From Deltaproteobacteria bacterium (lineage in GTDB: Bacteria > Myxococcota_A > UBA9160 > JAFDDA01), in the NCBI GenBank assembly GCA_019311105.1, contig JAFDDA010000038.1, positions 1 to 32,985 on the forward strand: a DNA stretch of 32,985 bases, read 5' to 3'. Position 1 is the stretch's first letter. The number at the start of each line of letters is the position of its first letter. The position numbers and the translations under genes were made by a program. Shown one piece after another: positions 16,878 to 25,321 of this stretch. The notes beneath the pieces are model-generated. The model worked only from the letters and a program-made list of their open reading frames with translations, made no database searches and was not told where the DNA came from.

Positions 16878-17531
16878 ATGACGGATGCCTTGACCACCCT
16901 TGAAGCGGCGGACGGCGTTGCCGTGCTGACGCTCGATCGCCCCGAGAAGCGGAATGCGCTCTCGTTGGCCCTGCGCAAGGAGATCGTCGAGCGGCTCGAC
17001 GCCTTGGAGAAGAACGAGGTCGTTCGTGCGGTCGTTCTCACCGGCGCTGCGCCCGCCTTCTGTGCAGGCTTCGATCGATCGGAGCTCGCCGGTGGAGAGA
17101 TGGCACAGGTCTTTGCGGATGCGATGGAGTACCACCGCCGGGTCTTCACCTTCGCGAAGCCTCTGATCGCAGCGGTCAACGGGCCGGCCCTTGGGGGTGG
17201 CTGTGACCTGGCCGCCATGTGCGACTTCCGTCTGGCGTCGAGCACGGCGGTCTTCGGCCAGCCGCAGGTGAAGTTCGGGGCCGCAGCGTTCTACGATCTG
17301 ATGCGGTCGGTGCTCGGTTCGGGACCGGCGCGTGAGATGTGCCTCACGGGTCGAACCTACGATGCAGTCGAGGCGCGCGAGGTCGGGCTCGTCAATCGCG
17401 TCGTCGAACCTGCGGAGCTCCTGGAGGCGGCGCGGGCGCTGGCTCGGGAGATCGCCGCGCTTCCCGAGGGCATTCCCGAGGACGCCAAGCGAGGCTTCAT
17501 CGCGCTCCAGCCACGTCTCTTCGAGTCCTGA
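16878..17531 (+). CDS. Crotonase (enoyl-CoA hydratase/isomerase)-superfamily protein lacking both hydratase glutamates
   Basis: A 217-residue crotonase-fold protein. The CoA and oxyanion-hole elements are intact: DRPEKRNALS (about 20-29), PAFCAGFDRSEL (about 59-70) and NGPALGGGCDLAAMCDFRLAS (about 99-119). The two catalytic Glu of rat mitochondrial enoyl-CoA hydratase (Glu144 in GGGCE, Glu164 in QPE) are Asp and Gln here (GGGCD, GQPQVKFG). Simple hydration is therefore unlikely; an isomerase, lyase or other thioester reaction is more probable. Start: ATG at 16878 with GAGGAGG about 6-9 nt upstream. The SDR gene follows after 3 nt, so the two form an operon, perhaps in lipid or alicyclic acyl-CoA metabolism. 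Confidence 0.85.
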   Translation: MTDALTTLEAADGVAVLTLDRPEKRNALSLALRKEIVERLDALEKNEVVRAVVLTGAAPAFCAGFDRSELAGGEMAQVFADAMEYHRRVFTFAKPLIAAVNGPALGGGCDLAAMCDFRLASSTAVFGQPQVKFGAAAFYDLMRSVLGSGPAREMCLTGRTYDAVEAREVGLVNRVVEPAELLEAARALAREIAALPEGIPEDAKRGFIALQPRLFES

Positions 17532-17534
17532 ACC

Positions 17535-18362
17535 GTGGACGTCCGCGACCTGACCGGGGCGACGGCGTTGGTGACCGGGGCCGGCAGCGGCATCGGTCGC
17601 GAGCTGGCTCGCGAGTGTGGACGCCGTGGCGCCCGGCTCGCGATCTGTGAGCTAGACGAGGGGCGGCTCGGGGAGGCCGAGGAGGATCTCCGCGGCCTCG
17701 GCTGCGAGGTGCTCGCACGTCGAGTCGACGTGGGCTCCCGCGCCGAGATGGAGGGCTTTGCGGCCGACGTCCACGGCGAGTGGGGCGCGGTCGACCTGCT
17801 CGTGAACAACGCGGGAGTCGGGCTCGGAGGGTTCTTCCTCGAGACGTCCCTAGACGACTGGGAGTGGATCGTGCGCACGAACTTCTTCGGGGTCGTTCAC
17901 GGGTGCCACCTCTTCGTGCCCGAGATGGTGAAGCGGGGCCGCCCGGGGCACGTCGTCAACGTCGCCTCGGCTGCCGCGTACGCGCCGCTTCCCGCACAGT
18001 CTGCCTACGCCGCGACCAAGTCCGCCATCCTGGGCCTGTCGGTGGCGATGCACGGCGAGCTGCGGTCCGCGGGGATCGGGGTCACCGCGATCTGCCCGGG
18101 GTTCATCGATACCGCGATCGTGGAGCGTTCACGCTTGTACGGAGCGGCGGCGGATCCGGAGAACCGTCGACGCACGGCCGCCTTCTATCGCCGGCGGGGC
18201 TACGGCCCCGAGCGGGTTGCGCGCAATACCCTGCGAGCGGTTCAGCGAAACCGTGCCGTGGCGCCGATCTCGGCCGAGGCCTGGGGGCTCTACTACGCGT
18301 CCCGGGTCGTGCCCGGTTTCCTGCGCTGGGCGAACGGCCGTCTCGCCGGTTGGGTCTCCTGA
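17535..18362 (+). CDS. Short-chain dehydrogenase/reductase (classical SDR)
   Basis: A 275-residue NAD(P)-dependent oxidoreductase. Visible motifs: VTGAGSGIGREL (cofactor glycine motif, residues 13-24), DVGSRAEM, LLVNNAGVG (about 88-96), then the active site with Ser in VVNVASAAAY and the Tyr-x3-Lys in SAYAATK, and the PG motif in ICPGFIDTAI. The C-terminal extension (RNRAVAPISAEAWGLYYASRVVPGFLRW) resembles SDRs with a hydrophobic lid acting on lipid-like alcohols or ketones. The GTG start lies 3 nt after the crotonase stop, so it is cotranscribed. The substrate is unknown. Confidence 0.9.
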   Translation: MDVRDLTGATALVTGAGSGIGRELARECGRRGARLAICELDEGRLGEAEEDLRGLGCEVLARRVDVGSRAEMEGFAADVHGEWGAVDLLVNNAGVGLGGFFLETSLDDWEWIVRTNFFGVVHGCHLFVPEMVKRGRPGHVVNVASAAAYAPLPAQSAYAATKSAILGLSVAMHGELRSAGIGVTAICPGFIDTAIVERSRLYGAAADPENRRRTAAFYRRRGYGPERVARNTLRAVQRNRAVAPISAEAWGLYYASRVVPGFLRWANGRLAGWVS

Positions 18363-18751
18363 CGCGAATTCGAGTTGGCAGCGGGTGCCCCCGAGGCGCG
18401 AGCGGATGATCTGGAGATCCAGGGTCGTCGGTTGGAACGGTTCCCGTCTCGGCCGGGTTCCCGCGGTTACCGGGCTCCCACCCCGCGCGCTGCGTCGCGA
18501 CCCATGGACTCCGGGTCCGCCGATCGAAGAATGCGACCAGACGCCACAGCGAGCGTGAGCGCGACACACGATTGGGTCGGGGGCGCCTGCTCGCTGCTGC
18601 GCGCGCGAAGAGCGAGACGCGCTTCCGGCCGCTCGCGGCAGAACGCACCTTCGGTCGTCTCGAACTCGACACGCCAGGCCCGCGCACCTCGGCGCCGAGC
18701 CCCATCTGCAGGCGCTTGTTGCATCGCTAGACTCCAGTCGAGGGCCTCGAA
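18363..18751. other. Intergenic region; no feature recognised
   Basis: This 389-nt stretch between the SDR and cyclase genes has open frames on both strands, but all are arginine/serine-rich shadow-like sequences without recognisable motifs. I see no strong hairpin, repeat or RNA gene. It presumably holds the cyclase promoter near its right end. Confidence 0.4.
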
Positions 18752-21100
18752 TTGAGATCACTGCGGGCCAGGGACATCGCGGTTGTCAGTGTGCTCTTGG
18801 TGCTCTGGGCCGGCTGCTTCACGCTCAGCGTCCGTTCGGCACTGCTCGGGACGCCGATCTCGTCACTCTACGTTGCCGCCTCGCCCGAGGTCGGGGGCCA
18901 TCCCACGGTGAAGGGCTTCGTGCCCTGGCTGGACGCGGAGCGCTCGGGCCTTCGTCCTGGGGACCGCCTCCTGAGGCTCGGCTCTGCCGACCTCGCGGGC
19001 GTGGGCGCGTTCGGGTTCTTCGCCACCGTGCCGGTCGAGGCCAACCGCGACCAAACGGTGCCGGTGGTGTACGAGCGCTCGGGAGAGCGCGCGACGACCG
19101 TGCTGCCACTCGGCTCGCTCGCCGTCGCCCGGCCCGCGCTGCCGGCCTCGCTCGCGTTCTTCGCGGCGGCCCTGCTGCTGTTCGTGCGTGCGCGAAGCTC
19201 AGCGATGGGACGCGCCTTCTCCTGGGCTTTCTTCGCCGCAGCCATCGCCTTCGCCTCGTACTCCGTGGCTTCGCCCCCGGTGACGTACGGCCTGCTGGCG
19301 ATCCACGCCTGTGCCGCAATCCTGGTCCATCCGCTGGCGTTGCGTGCCATCGTGATGTTTCCGCAGGACGCACCGCGGCGGGGCCCACTCGCACGGTACG
19401 GCCCCTGGCTCTTTGCCGTGATGGGGGTGCTCGAACTCTCCGCCATCGTTGGCGCACCGCTGCCGCACGAGCTGGGCAACGTCGGCATCGACTCGGCGGT
19501 GGTGCTGTTGTTCCTCACCTGCCTGGTAGTCGGCACGCGAAACTATCGACGAACCGACGCCGTCGGGCGGCGGCAGGTCAAGTGGGCCCTGTTCGGTCTG
19601 TACTGCGCGATGGTCCCATCGATGCTTGCGGGTGCGTTGGCCGTGTGGAACCCGGTCTTGATCCCGTTCGTATTCGTGAGCTACGGCGCCTTCGCCCTGG
19701 TTCCGATCGGCGTCGTAGTCGCGATCGTCCGCTACAACATGTTCGACATCGACCGGATGATCAGCGCCACCGCATCGTACAACGTCTCGATCGGGCTCCT
19801 GGTCGCGACGGGCCTGGTCGCCGTGCCGCGTGTGGCGGAAGCGGCGTCCCTCCGGATCGGAATCGACCCTGCGAGTGGCCAGATTGCACTCTCGCTGGCA
19901 CTCGCTGCGCTGATCGTGCCCGCCGACAGGCGCCTGCGCCCCTTGATCGAGCGCGCGTTCTTCCGCGAGCGGTACGCTCTGGCGCGCGGTGTCGAAGCGC
20001 TCCATGCCGAGCTGTCCCTCTGCGCGACCCCACAGGAGCTGCTGCTTCGGGCGGGCGAGCGATTGCAGGCCCTGATCGCGCCGGAGTCATGCGTGATCTA
20101 CGCGCAGGCGGGAGAGTCGTTCGCTCCGAGCTACGTGCACGGCCGCGTCGTCCCCTCGGCCGTGGATGGACGCTCCGAGCTGATCGCCGCGCTCGGCAGC
20201 GGTGCATTCCGGAGGGATGCCCCTCGCGCCAGCGCGCTCGCCGGCGCCGGACGCGCCGTGCTGGAGAGCCTGGGTGCGCAGGTCGTCGTGCCCGTGCAGC
20301 GCGATGGACGCATCGAGGCATTCGTCTGCCTCGGTGCCAAGGGCTCCGGAGACGTCTACACCGAAACGGACCTGGCCCTGCTCTCGGGCGTGGCGAGCAA
20401 GCTGTCGGCCGAGCTCTCCCGCTTCGACGACGCGGAGGTCCTGCGTCAGGCACGCAAGATGCAGGACGATCTGCGGCGCTACGTCCCGGGCGCCGTTGCG
20501 ACCCAGCTCGAGCGCGGTCACAAGCTCGAATCGGAAGAGCGAGAGGTCTCGGTGCTGTTCGTCGATATCCGCGGCTACACGAAGCTTTCGGACGGGCAGG
20601 GCGCCCGAGAGGTCTTCTCGACCGTGAACGACTACACGCGCAAGATCTCGGAGCTGATCAACAAGCACGCTGGCAGCGTCGTGGAGTTCAACGGCGACGG
20701 GATGATGGCGGTCTTCGGCGCGCCCGAGCCGCTGCCCCAGAAGGAAGCTGCGGCGCTCGCAGCCGGCCGCGCCATCCTGGAGAGCGTGCCTTCCGTGCGC
20801 GCTCCGGGCTCCGACCGGCCGGGCGGAATCTCGGTCGGCGTGGGAATCGCCACGGGCACCGCGTTCGTGGGAAACATCCGCGCCGTCGATCGCGAGATCT
20901 GGAGCGCGATCGGGGACACGACGAACCTGGCTGCACGTCTTCAGGACCTGACTCGCGATCTGGACGCTGCGATGGTCATCGACGAGGCCACCCGGAACGC
21001 TGCCGGCCCCGCGGCCGATGACCTCCGCCCGAGCCCGGCCGTCGCCATCCGCGGCCGGCGCCACCCCGAGGACGTGTTCACTCTCAAGCGATCCGGTTGA
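18752..21100 (+). CDS. Membrane sensor class III nucleotide cyclase (PDZ-like, 7TM-type, GAF, cyclase catalytic domain)
   Basis: A 782-residue receptor-type enzyme. It starts with one TM helix (about 9-30) and a PDZ-like domain (GLRPGDRLLRLGSADL near 66). Several TM helices follow (about 130-390), then an RAFFRERYALARG linker (401-413), a GAF-like domain (about 415-555) and a class III cyclase domain (about 590-780). Metal Asp605 and Asp649 and the transition-state residues Asn725 and Arg729 are present, so it should be active. The purine-selecting Lys of adenylyl cyclases is Glu645 (EFNGD) and the selecting Asp position is Ser718. Glu is the guanylyl-cyclase residue, so GTP use is possible. 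The start is a TTG. It stands alone, with no operon partners. Confidence 0.9.
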   Translation: MRSLRARDIAVVSVLLVLWAGCFTLSVRSALLGTPISSLYVAASPEVGGHPTVKGFVPWLDAERSGLRPGDRLLRLGSADLAGVGAFGFFATVPVEANRDQTVPVVYERSGERATTVLPLGSLAVARPALPASLAFFAAALLLFVRARSSAMGRAFSWAFFAAAIAFASYSVASPPVTYGLLAIHACAAILVHPLALRAIVMFPQDAPRRGPLARYGPWLFAVMGVLELSAIVGAPLPHELGNVGIDSAVVLLFLTCLVVGTRNYRRTDAVGRRQVKWALFGLYCAMVPSMLAGALAVWNPVLIPFVFVSYGAFALVPIGVVVAIVRYNMFDIDRMISATASYNVSIGLLVATGLVAVPRVAEAASLRIGIDPASGQIALSLALAALIVPADRRLRPLIERAFFRERYALARGVEALHAELSLCATPQELLLRAGERLQALIAPESCVIYAQAGESFAPSYVHGRVVPSAVDGRSELIAALGSGAFRRDAPRASALAGAGRAVLESLGAQVVVPVQRDGRIEAFVCLGAKGSGDVYTETDLALLSGVASKLSAELSRFDDAEVLRQARKMQDDLRRYVPGAVATQLERGHKLESEEREVSVLFVDIRGYTKLSDGQGAREVFSTVNDYTRKISELINKHAGSVVEFNGDGMMAVFGAPEPLPQKEAAALAAGRAILESVPSVRAPGSDRPGGISVGVGIATGTAFVGNIRAVDREIWSAIGDTTNLAARLQDLTRDLDAAMVIDEATRNAAGPAADDLRPSPAVAIRGRRHPEDVFTLKRSG

Positions 21101-21316
21101 ACGAACGCGGCCAGGCGCCGTGGCGCTCGCGAATCGGGCTGCGGCGCTGCGCGCGCCAGATCGGTCGCTTACGAAGGCGAACCGTCCCCACCGGCCCGAG
21201 GATCCCCGCGCATGCACCTACGTCGAGGGCGCAAGAAGTTCGAGTTCGGTTAGTTGCCCTGAGGACGTGGAAGCACTCCAGCAGATGACCGATCTGTTTG
21301 GAGGACGGCGTGCCAT

Positions 21317-21961
21317 CTACTCAGCTCGGAATCGCCGGCTCCCAACTGCGTAGTCCACCACGGCCAGCTGGTCGTCGACGAGGGAGTCGGTGTCACAGCT
21401 GCGCGCGAGCCAGCGGTCCCAGATGGTCCTGCGCCCGGCGACGAGTAGGGCGGCGACCAACGTCGAGTGCAGGTCATCGGATCCGACCCCGGCGTCCCGG
21501 GCCAAGGCTTTCGCCAGAATCTCCTGGAGCTCTCGCTCTACGCCGCTGAGACGGGCGACCAAGAGGGGATCCTTGTCAGTCCATGCATCGTAGGCGCGGA
21601 GATTTGCGACATACGTAGCGATGGTCGACTCAGACGGATTCGTGGCTTCCTCGGCCTCTCGCTGCAAATAGCGACGCCAAGCCGACAACGTGTCGACCGT
21701 GCGGTTCTCGTCCTGGAGAAAGCGCTCGATCTCCCCGAGGTGGCCCGCTAGCGGGGCCAACGCCAGCTGGGCCTTCGAATCGAAGTAGCGCAGCAGCGTC
21801 TGCGTGGTGATGTCCACTTCAGCCGAGATGTCCTCGAGGGTGGTTCCGGTGTAGCCCTGCCTCGCGAAGAGTCGCTGGGACGCCTCGATCAATGCGGCGC
21901 GGGTCTTGGCCTTCTTGCGCTCCCGAAGTGATGGAATGGCCCGCACTGTTCCTAGATCCAT
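21317..21961 (-). CDS. TetR-family regulator divergent from the BVMO gene
   Basis: A 214-residue regulator. The HTH reads ALIEASQRLFARQGYTGTTLEDISAEVDITTQTLLRYFDSKAQL (about residues 23-67), a clear TetR DNA-binding domain; the rest is a helical ligand-binding domain. I choose the ATG at 21961; a TTG two codons earlier is possible. It is divergent from the Baeyer-Villiger monooxygenase, and the 75-nt intergenic space contains a long inverted repeat. The usual arrangement implies repression of both genes until a ketone-type inducer binds. Confidence 0.9.
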   Translation of the reverse strand: MDLGTVRAIPSLRERKKAKTRAALIEASQRLFARQGYTGTTLEDISAEVDITTQTLLRYFDSKAQLALAPLAGHLGEIERFLQDENRTVDTLSAWRRYLQREAEEATNPSESTIATYVANLRAYDAWTDKDPLLVARLSGVERELQEILAKALARDAGVGSDDLHSTLVAALLVAGRRTIWDRWLARSCDTDSLVDDQLAVVDYAVGSRRFRAE

Positions 21962-21970
21962 GGCCAAAAT

Positions 21971-22000
21971 GTAAATGACTTTTATATGTTAGTCACTTAC
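21971..22000. promoter_or_regulatory. 30-bp inverted-repeat operator between TetR and BVMO genes
   Basis: GTAAATGACT (21971-21980) and AGTCACTTAC (21991-22000) are inverted repeats with one mismatch, separated by the AT-rich tttatatgtt. The site lies 10 nt from the TetR ATG and about 37 nt from the preferred BVMO start, so one bound TetR could block both promoters. Its presence also argues against starting the BVMO at the ATG inside it (21986). Confidence 0.75.
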
Positions 22001-22036
22001 AATATTGCAGTCGCCAAACTCTCATTGGAGATCACC

Positions 22037-23851
22037 GTGTCCGCCACCACCCCCTCCGGCCAGTCCGACAACGAAGCGCTCCGCGAGAAATATCAGATTG
22101 AAAGAGACAAGCGCTTCCGTGCCGACGGCGCAGAGCAGTACATGGAACCGAGCGGCCGGTTCGCCGATCTGGCCGACGACCCCTGGGTCGGGGATGTCGA
22201 TCGCGACCCCGTGACAGACGACGTCACCGTGGCCCTGATCGGCGGCGGTTTTTCCGGCCTCTGCACGGGAGCCCAGTTGCAAAAGCTCGGCGTGACCGAT
22301 GTCCGCATCATCGACGGTGCCGGCGACGTTGGCGGAGTCTGGTACTGGAACCGCTATCCCGGTGCGATGTGTGACACCGCGGCGATGGTCTACCTGCCTC
22401 TACTCGAAGAGACTGGGTATATGCCCAGCAAGAAGTACGTCTACGGCAAAGAGATCTTCGAACACGCACAACGCATCGCCAAGACCTTCGATCTCACGGA
22501 CAAGGCGCTGTTCTCGACCCAAGTAACCAGCCTCGAGTGGGACGACGCATCCTCACGCTGGGAGATCAAGACAGACCGCGGTGACCACTTCCGAGCGCGA
22601 TTCGTCGCGATGGGCACCGGGCCGATGACTCGCCCGAAGTTGCCGGGCATTCCCGGGATCGAGTCCTTCAAGGGCCACACCTTCCACACTGCGCGCTGGG
22701 ACTACGACTACACCGGTGGCGACTGGGGCGGTGCCCCGATGGAGAAGCTGGCCGACAAACGGGTGGGCATCATCGGCACCGGCGCCACCGCCGTCCAATG
22801 CATCCCGGGGCTCGCGCGCGACGCGGGCGAGCTCTTCGTGTTCCAGCGCACGCCCTCGTCCATCGACGTGCGCAACAACCACTCGATCGATCCCGACGAG
22901 TTCGCCGAGCTCAAGCCGGGATGGCAAAGCGAGTGGCTGATGAACTTCGCAACCCTCCAGATGGGCGGATTCACCGATGAGGATCTCGTCAAGGACGGCT
23001 GGACCGACATCGCCAAACGCATCCGCGACCGAGCCGTCGAAGAGATGGGCAAGACCGGCAGCGAGTTCGGCCCCGCGCTGATCGCCAAGGCCTACAGCGA
23101 CAGCGACGACGAGAAGATGAATGAGATCCGAGCCCGAGTCGACGAGATCGTCAACGACCCGGCAACCGCCGAGGTCCTCAAGCCCTGGTACCGACAGCTG
23201 TGCAAGCGGCCCTGCTTCCACGACGAGTACCTCCAGTCTTACAATGTGCCGACCAACCACCTCATCGACACCGATGGCAAGGGGGTCGAGCGCATCGACG
23301 AGACCGGGATTTGGGCGAATGGAACCCACTACGAACTCGACTGCATCGTCTTCGCATCGGGCTTCGAAGTGCACCTCTCCCACACCGCCGACTACGAGAC
23401 GGTCGGCCGCGATGGCCTGACCCTGTCCGAGCACTGGGCGGAGGGCATGCGAAGCATGCACGGGGTGCACGTCCACGGCTTCCCCTCGCTCTTCATCGAG
23501 GGCCTGAGCCAAGGCGCCCGGCTGATCTCCAACATCACGCACAACCTCAACGATGCCGGCAAGAGCATCGCCGCGATCGTCGCGAAGGCCCTCGAGGCCG
23601 ACGCCACCCAGGTGGAGGTGACCGAGGAGGGCGAGCGGGCGTGGATGGAGCTGGTCGACAGCGGCCCGGAAGCGCTTCTCAGCAGCCCTGACTGTACGCC
23701 GGGCTATTACAACAACGAGGGCCAGCTACCGACGCCGGCAGACCGCCGCAACGCCGGCGGCTACCCCGCCGGACCGGCCGCCTACTTCGATTACATCAAC
23801 ACTTGGCGAAGTTCAGGAAAATTCGAAGGCCTCGAGTTCCTGGACGACTGA
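22037..23851 (+). CDS. Baeyer-Villiger monooxygenase (type I FAD/NADPH flavoprotein)
   Basis: A 604-residue flavoprotein that inserts oxygen next to ketones, giving esters or lactones. Key features (numbered from the GTG at 22037): FAD motif ALIGGGFSGL (about 66-75), GVWYWNRYPGAMCD (about 100-113), the BVMO fingerprint F-x-G-x3-H-x3-W as FKGHTFHTARW (211-221), and the NADPH motif IGTGATA (about 246-252). The sequence is of the cyclohexanone/steroid monooxygenase type with an N-terminal extension. The GTG is preferred over the ATG at 21986 because TTGGAG lies 6 nt upstream and the ATG falls inside the operator. It may oxidise an alicyclic, terpenoid or steroid ketone; the exact substrate is unknown. 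It requires oxygen, unlike the Mo enzyme. Confidence 0.93.
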   Translation: MSATTPSGQSDNEALREKYQIERDKRFRADGAEQYMEPSGRFADLADDPWVGDVDRDPVTDDVTVALIGGGFSGLCTGAQLQKLGVTDVRIIDGAGDVGGVWYWNRYPGAMCDTAAMVYLPLLEETGYMPSKKYVYGKEIFEHAQRIAKTFDLTDKALFSTQVTSLEWDDASSRWEIKTDRGDHFRARFVAMGTGPMTRPKLPGIPGIESFKGHTFHTARWDYDYTGGDWGGAPMEKLADKRVGIIGTGATAVQCIPGLARDAGELFVFQRTPSSIDVRNNHSIDPDEFAELKPGWQSEWLMNFATLQMGGFTDEDLVKDGWTDIAKRIRDRAVEEMGKTGSEFGPALIAKAYSDSDDEKMNEIRARVDEIVNDPATAEVLKPWYRQLCKRPCFHDEYLQSYNVPTNHLIDTDGKGVERIDETGIWANGTHYELDCIVFASGFEVHLSHTADYETVGRDGLTLSEHWAEGMRSMHGVHVHGFPSLFIEGLSQGARLISNITHNLNDAGKSIAAIVAKALEADATQVEVTEEGERAWMELVDSGPEALLSSPDCTPGYYNNEGQLPTPADRRNAGGYPAGPAAYFDYINTWRSSGKFEGLEFLDD

Positions 23852-24303
23852 CCGGGGAAAACGAACGAGAGCTTGCCCTGTAGCGTCGGCGGATAGGCAT
23901 CCAGGACCGAAATGACGCTGGAGCGGATGAACTCCTCTTTGCTGACGCGGCGGTAGCGGATCCCGAGAGCGGCGGCGAGCTCACGAACCGTCCGATCCGC
24001 AGCACGTAACAGCGTCCAGTCTTGGCCGAGGCGACTCGTCTTTGCAAAATGGGCGAGCCGCTCCACGTCGTCCCGCTCTGGGTCGAGGCTTACGAGCAAG
24101 TAGTCGACCCGCCCCTTGCTCTCTTTCAACTGGCTTCGGATGCGATGCATGTCGGCGATGATGCGTGGGCAAGCGTGCTCGCAATGTGTGTAGACCATGG
24201 CCAGCACCTGGACACTCCCCGCCAGGTTCGACAGCTGGATCTCGCTCCCGTCCTGCAGCGTCCGGCTCGAACCGAGCCGGCGTAGATCGGCATCCCGCGG
24301 CAC
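23791..24303 (-). CDS. SCO1/SenC-like protein, probably degenerate
   Basis: Residues about 30-136 match SCO copper chaperones of the thioredoxin fold: VLAMVYTHCEHACPRI with the Cys41-x3-Cys45 pair, DYLLVSLDPERDDVERLAHFA and the strand VISVLDA. The third copper ligand, a His in the family's DHS motif, appears as Arg127 (EEFIRSSVISVLD). There is no signal peptide or membrane anchor at the GTG start; upstream in-frame codons end at a stop after about 15 codons. Homology stops near residue 136 (about 23896), and the last 35 residues run antisense into the end of the BVMO gene. Both ends and the copper site therefore look broken. It may be a decaying copy truncated by a rearrangement. Confidence 0.6.
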   Translation of the reverse strand: MPRDADLRRLGSSRTLQDGSEIQLSNLAGSVQVLAMVYTHCEHACPRIIADMHRIRSQLKESKGRVDYLLVSLDPERDDVERLAHFAKTSRLGQDWTLLRAADRTVRELAAALGIRYRRVSKEEFIRSSVISVLDAYPPTLQGKLSFVFPGQSSRNSRPSNFPELRQVLM

Positions 24304-24375
24304 CGGGGACGGCAGACGGCACCCAGGCGGGAGCTGAAAGCCGTTTCACCCGGGCCAGCGCCGCTTCGGGGGCTG

Positions 24376-25167
24376 CTAAAACGGACAGGGCCGTGCGGTC
24401 AGCGCGCCGCGGCCGCACTGGCGACAGTCGGCCAGCCAGGCCTGGGCCTCGGCCTCGTTGCAGTCGTTGCCCCACATGCTCTGGATCACCATCTCGGTGG
24501 CGTCGGGCGGGGCATTCCGGGGGTCGAGGCGGGCCCGCTCGGCATCGAGCTCGGCGAGCTCGGCGTCGAGTTCGCCGAGGCGCACCTCGCCCTCTGCGAT
24601 GCGGCGCAGACCGCCGGCCATCTGGGGTGCACGACGGTCGCCAACGTGGCGCAGGGGAGGGCTGGGCTCGAAGAAGCGACCTGAGTGCTCCACGATCGCG
24701 CCGGTCTCGGTGTTCTGGTAGAGCTGGATCACGCGGCCCTTGCGCAGCTCTTCGAGCTCGGCGGCGAGCGGGTCTCGTTCTGCCGTCAGGCCTGCGCGGC
24801 GCGCGTCGAGTTCGGCGAGCTCCGCCGCGCGTCGGGCACGGGCGTCCCCAGTCACCGCCCGGATCGCTCGAATGCTCCAACCCTTGGTGTCGTTGCGCAG
24901 GCGCCACATCTCTTGGTAGACGTCGCAGTGGAGGTCACAGCCCTCACCCGTCTCGCCGCCCGCTTGCTGACGTCTGAGCTCGTCCATGCGCGCGAGGTGA
25001 TGGCGGACACGCTCCTCGCACAGGGGCCGATCTTCGGGGAGGAAGGCCGCACAAGTGGCAGCCGGGCTCACGCTCTGCCACGGATTGGAACCCGCTCCCA
25101 TCGGGGCGGGCTGCGCGTTGGCAGCGCCGGTAGCCAGCAACGCAATCACCAGGGCCAGACGTGCCAT
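24376..25167 (-). CDS. Secreted cysteine-rich coiled-coil protein of unknown function
   Basis: A 263-residue protein. A Sec signal peptide (ARLALVIALLATGAANAQP, cleavage after about residue 18) is followed by Cys39, Cys50, Cys77 and Cys81. A strongly charged Ala/Glu/Arg/Leu segment (about 107-143 and 190-215, e.g. LAELDARRAGLTAERD and LGELDAELAELDAERARL) looks like a coiled coil. Cys236, 248, 251 and 261 lie at the C-terminus. Eight cysteines suggest disulfides in the periplasm. I do not recognise the family. I start at the ATG at 25167 because it gives a clean signal peptide. It is on the same strand as the SCO-like gene, 72 nt upstream of it. Confidence 0.7.
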   Translation of the reverse strand: MARLALVIALLATGAANAQPAPMGAGSNPWQSVSPAATCAAFLPEDRPLCEERVRHHLARMDELRRQQAGGETGEGCDLHCDVYQEMWRLRNDTKGWSIRAIRAVTGDARARRAAELAELDARRAGLTAERDPLAAELEELRKGRVIQLYQNTETGAIVEHSGRFFEPSPPLRHVGDRRAPQMAGGLRRIAEGEVRLGELDAELAELDAERARLDPRNAPPDATEMVIQSMWGNDCNEAEAQAWLADCRQCGRGALTARPCPF

Positions 25168-25321
25168 CCCCAGCAGGGTACCAACCCTCGGCGATATCCA
25201 CGATGGCGAGGGAAGTCTCGATGAGACAGGAAGAAAGCTAGGATCCGTCTGCTTGACCGCGTTCGGCCCGAGGCGACCGCCGCCCCGGGGTTCGCACGCA
25301 GACGGGCAGGGGAGGAAGCTG

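Noticed and set aside
18375-18755. A 126-codon plus-strand frame before the cyclase gene
   Set aside because: Arg/Ser/Ala-rich with no structure or motif; overlapping frames on the other strand are equally long and equally poor.
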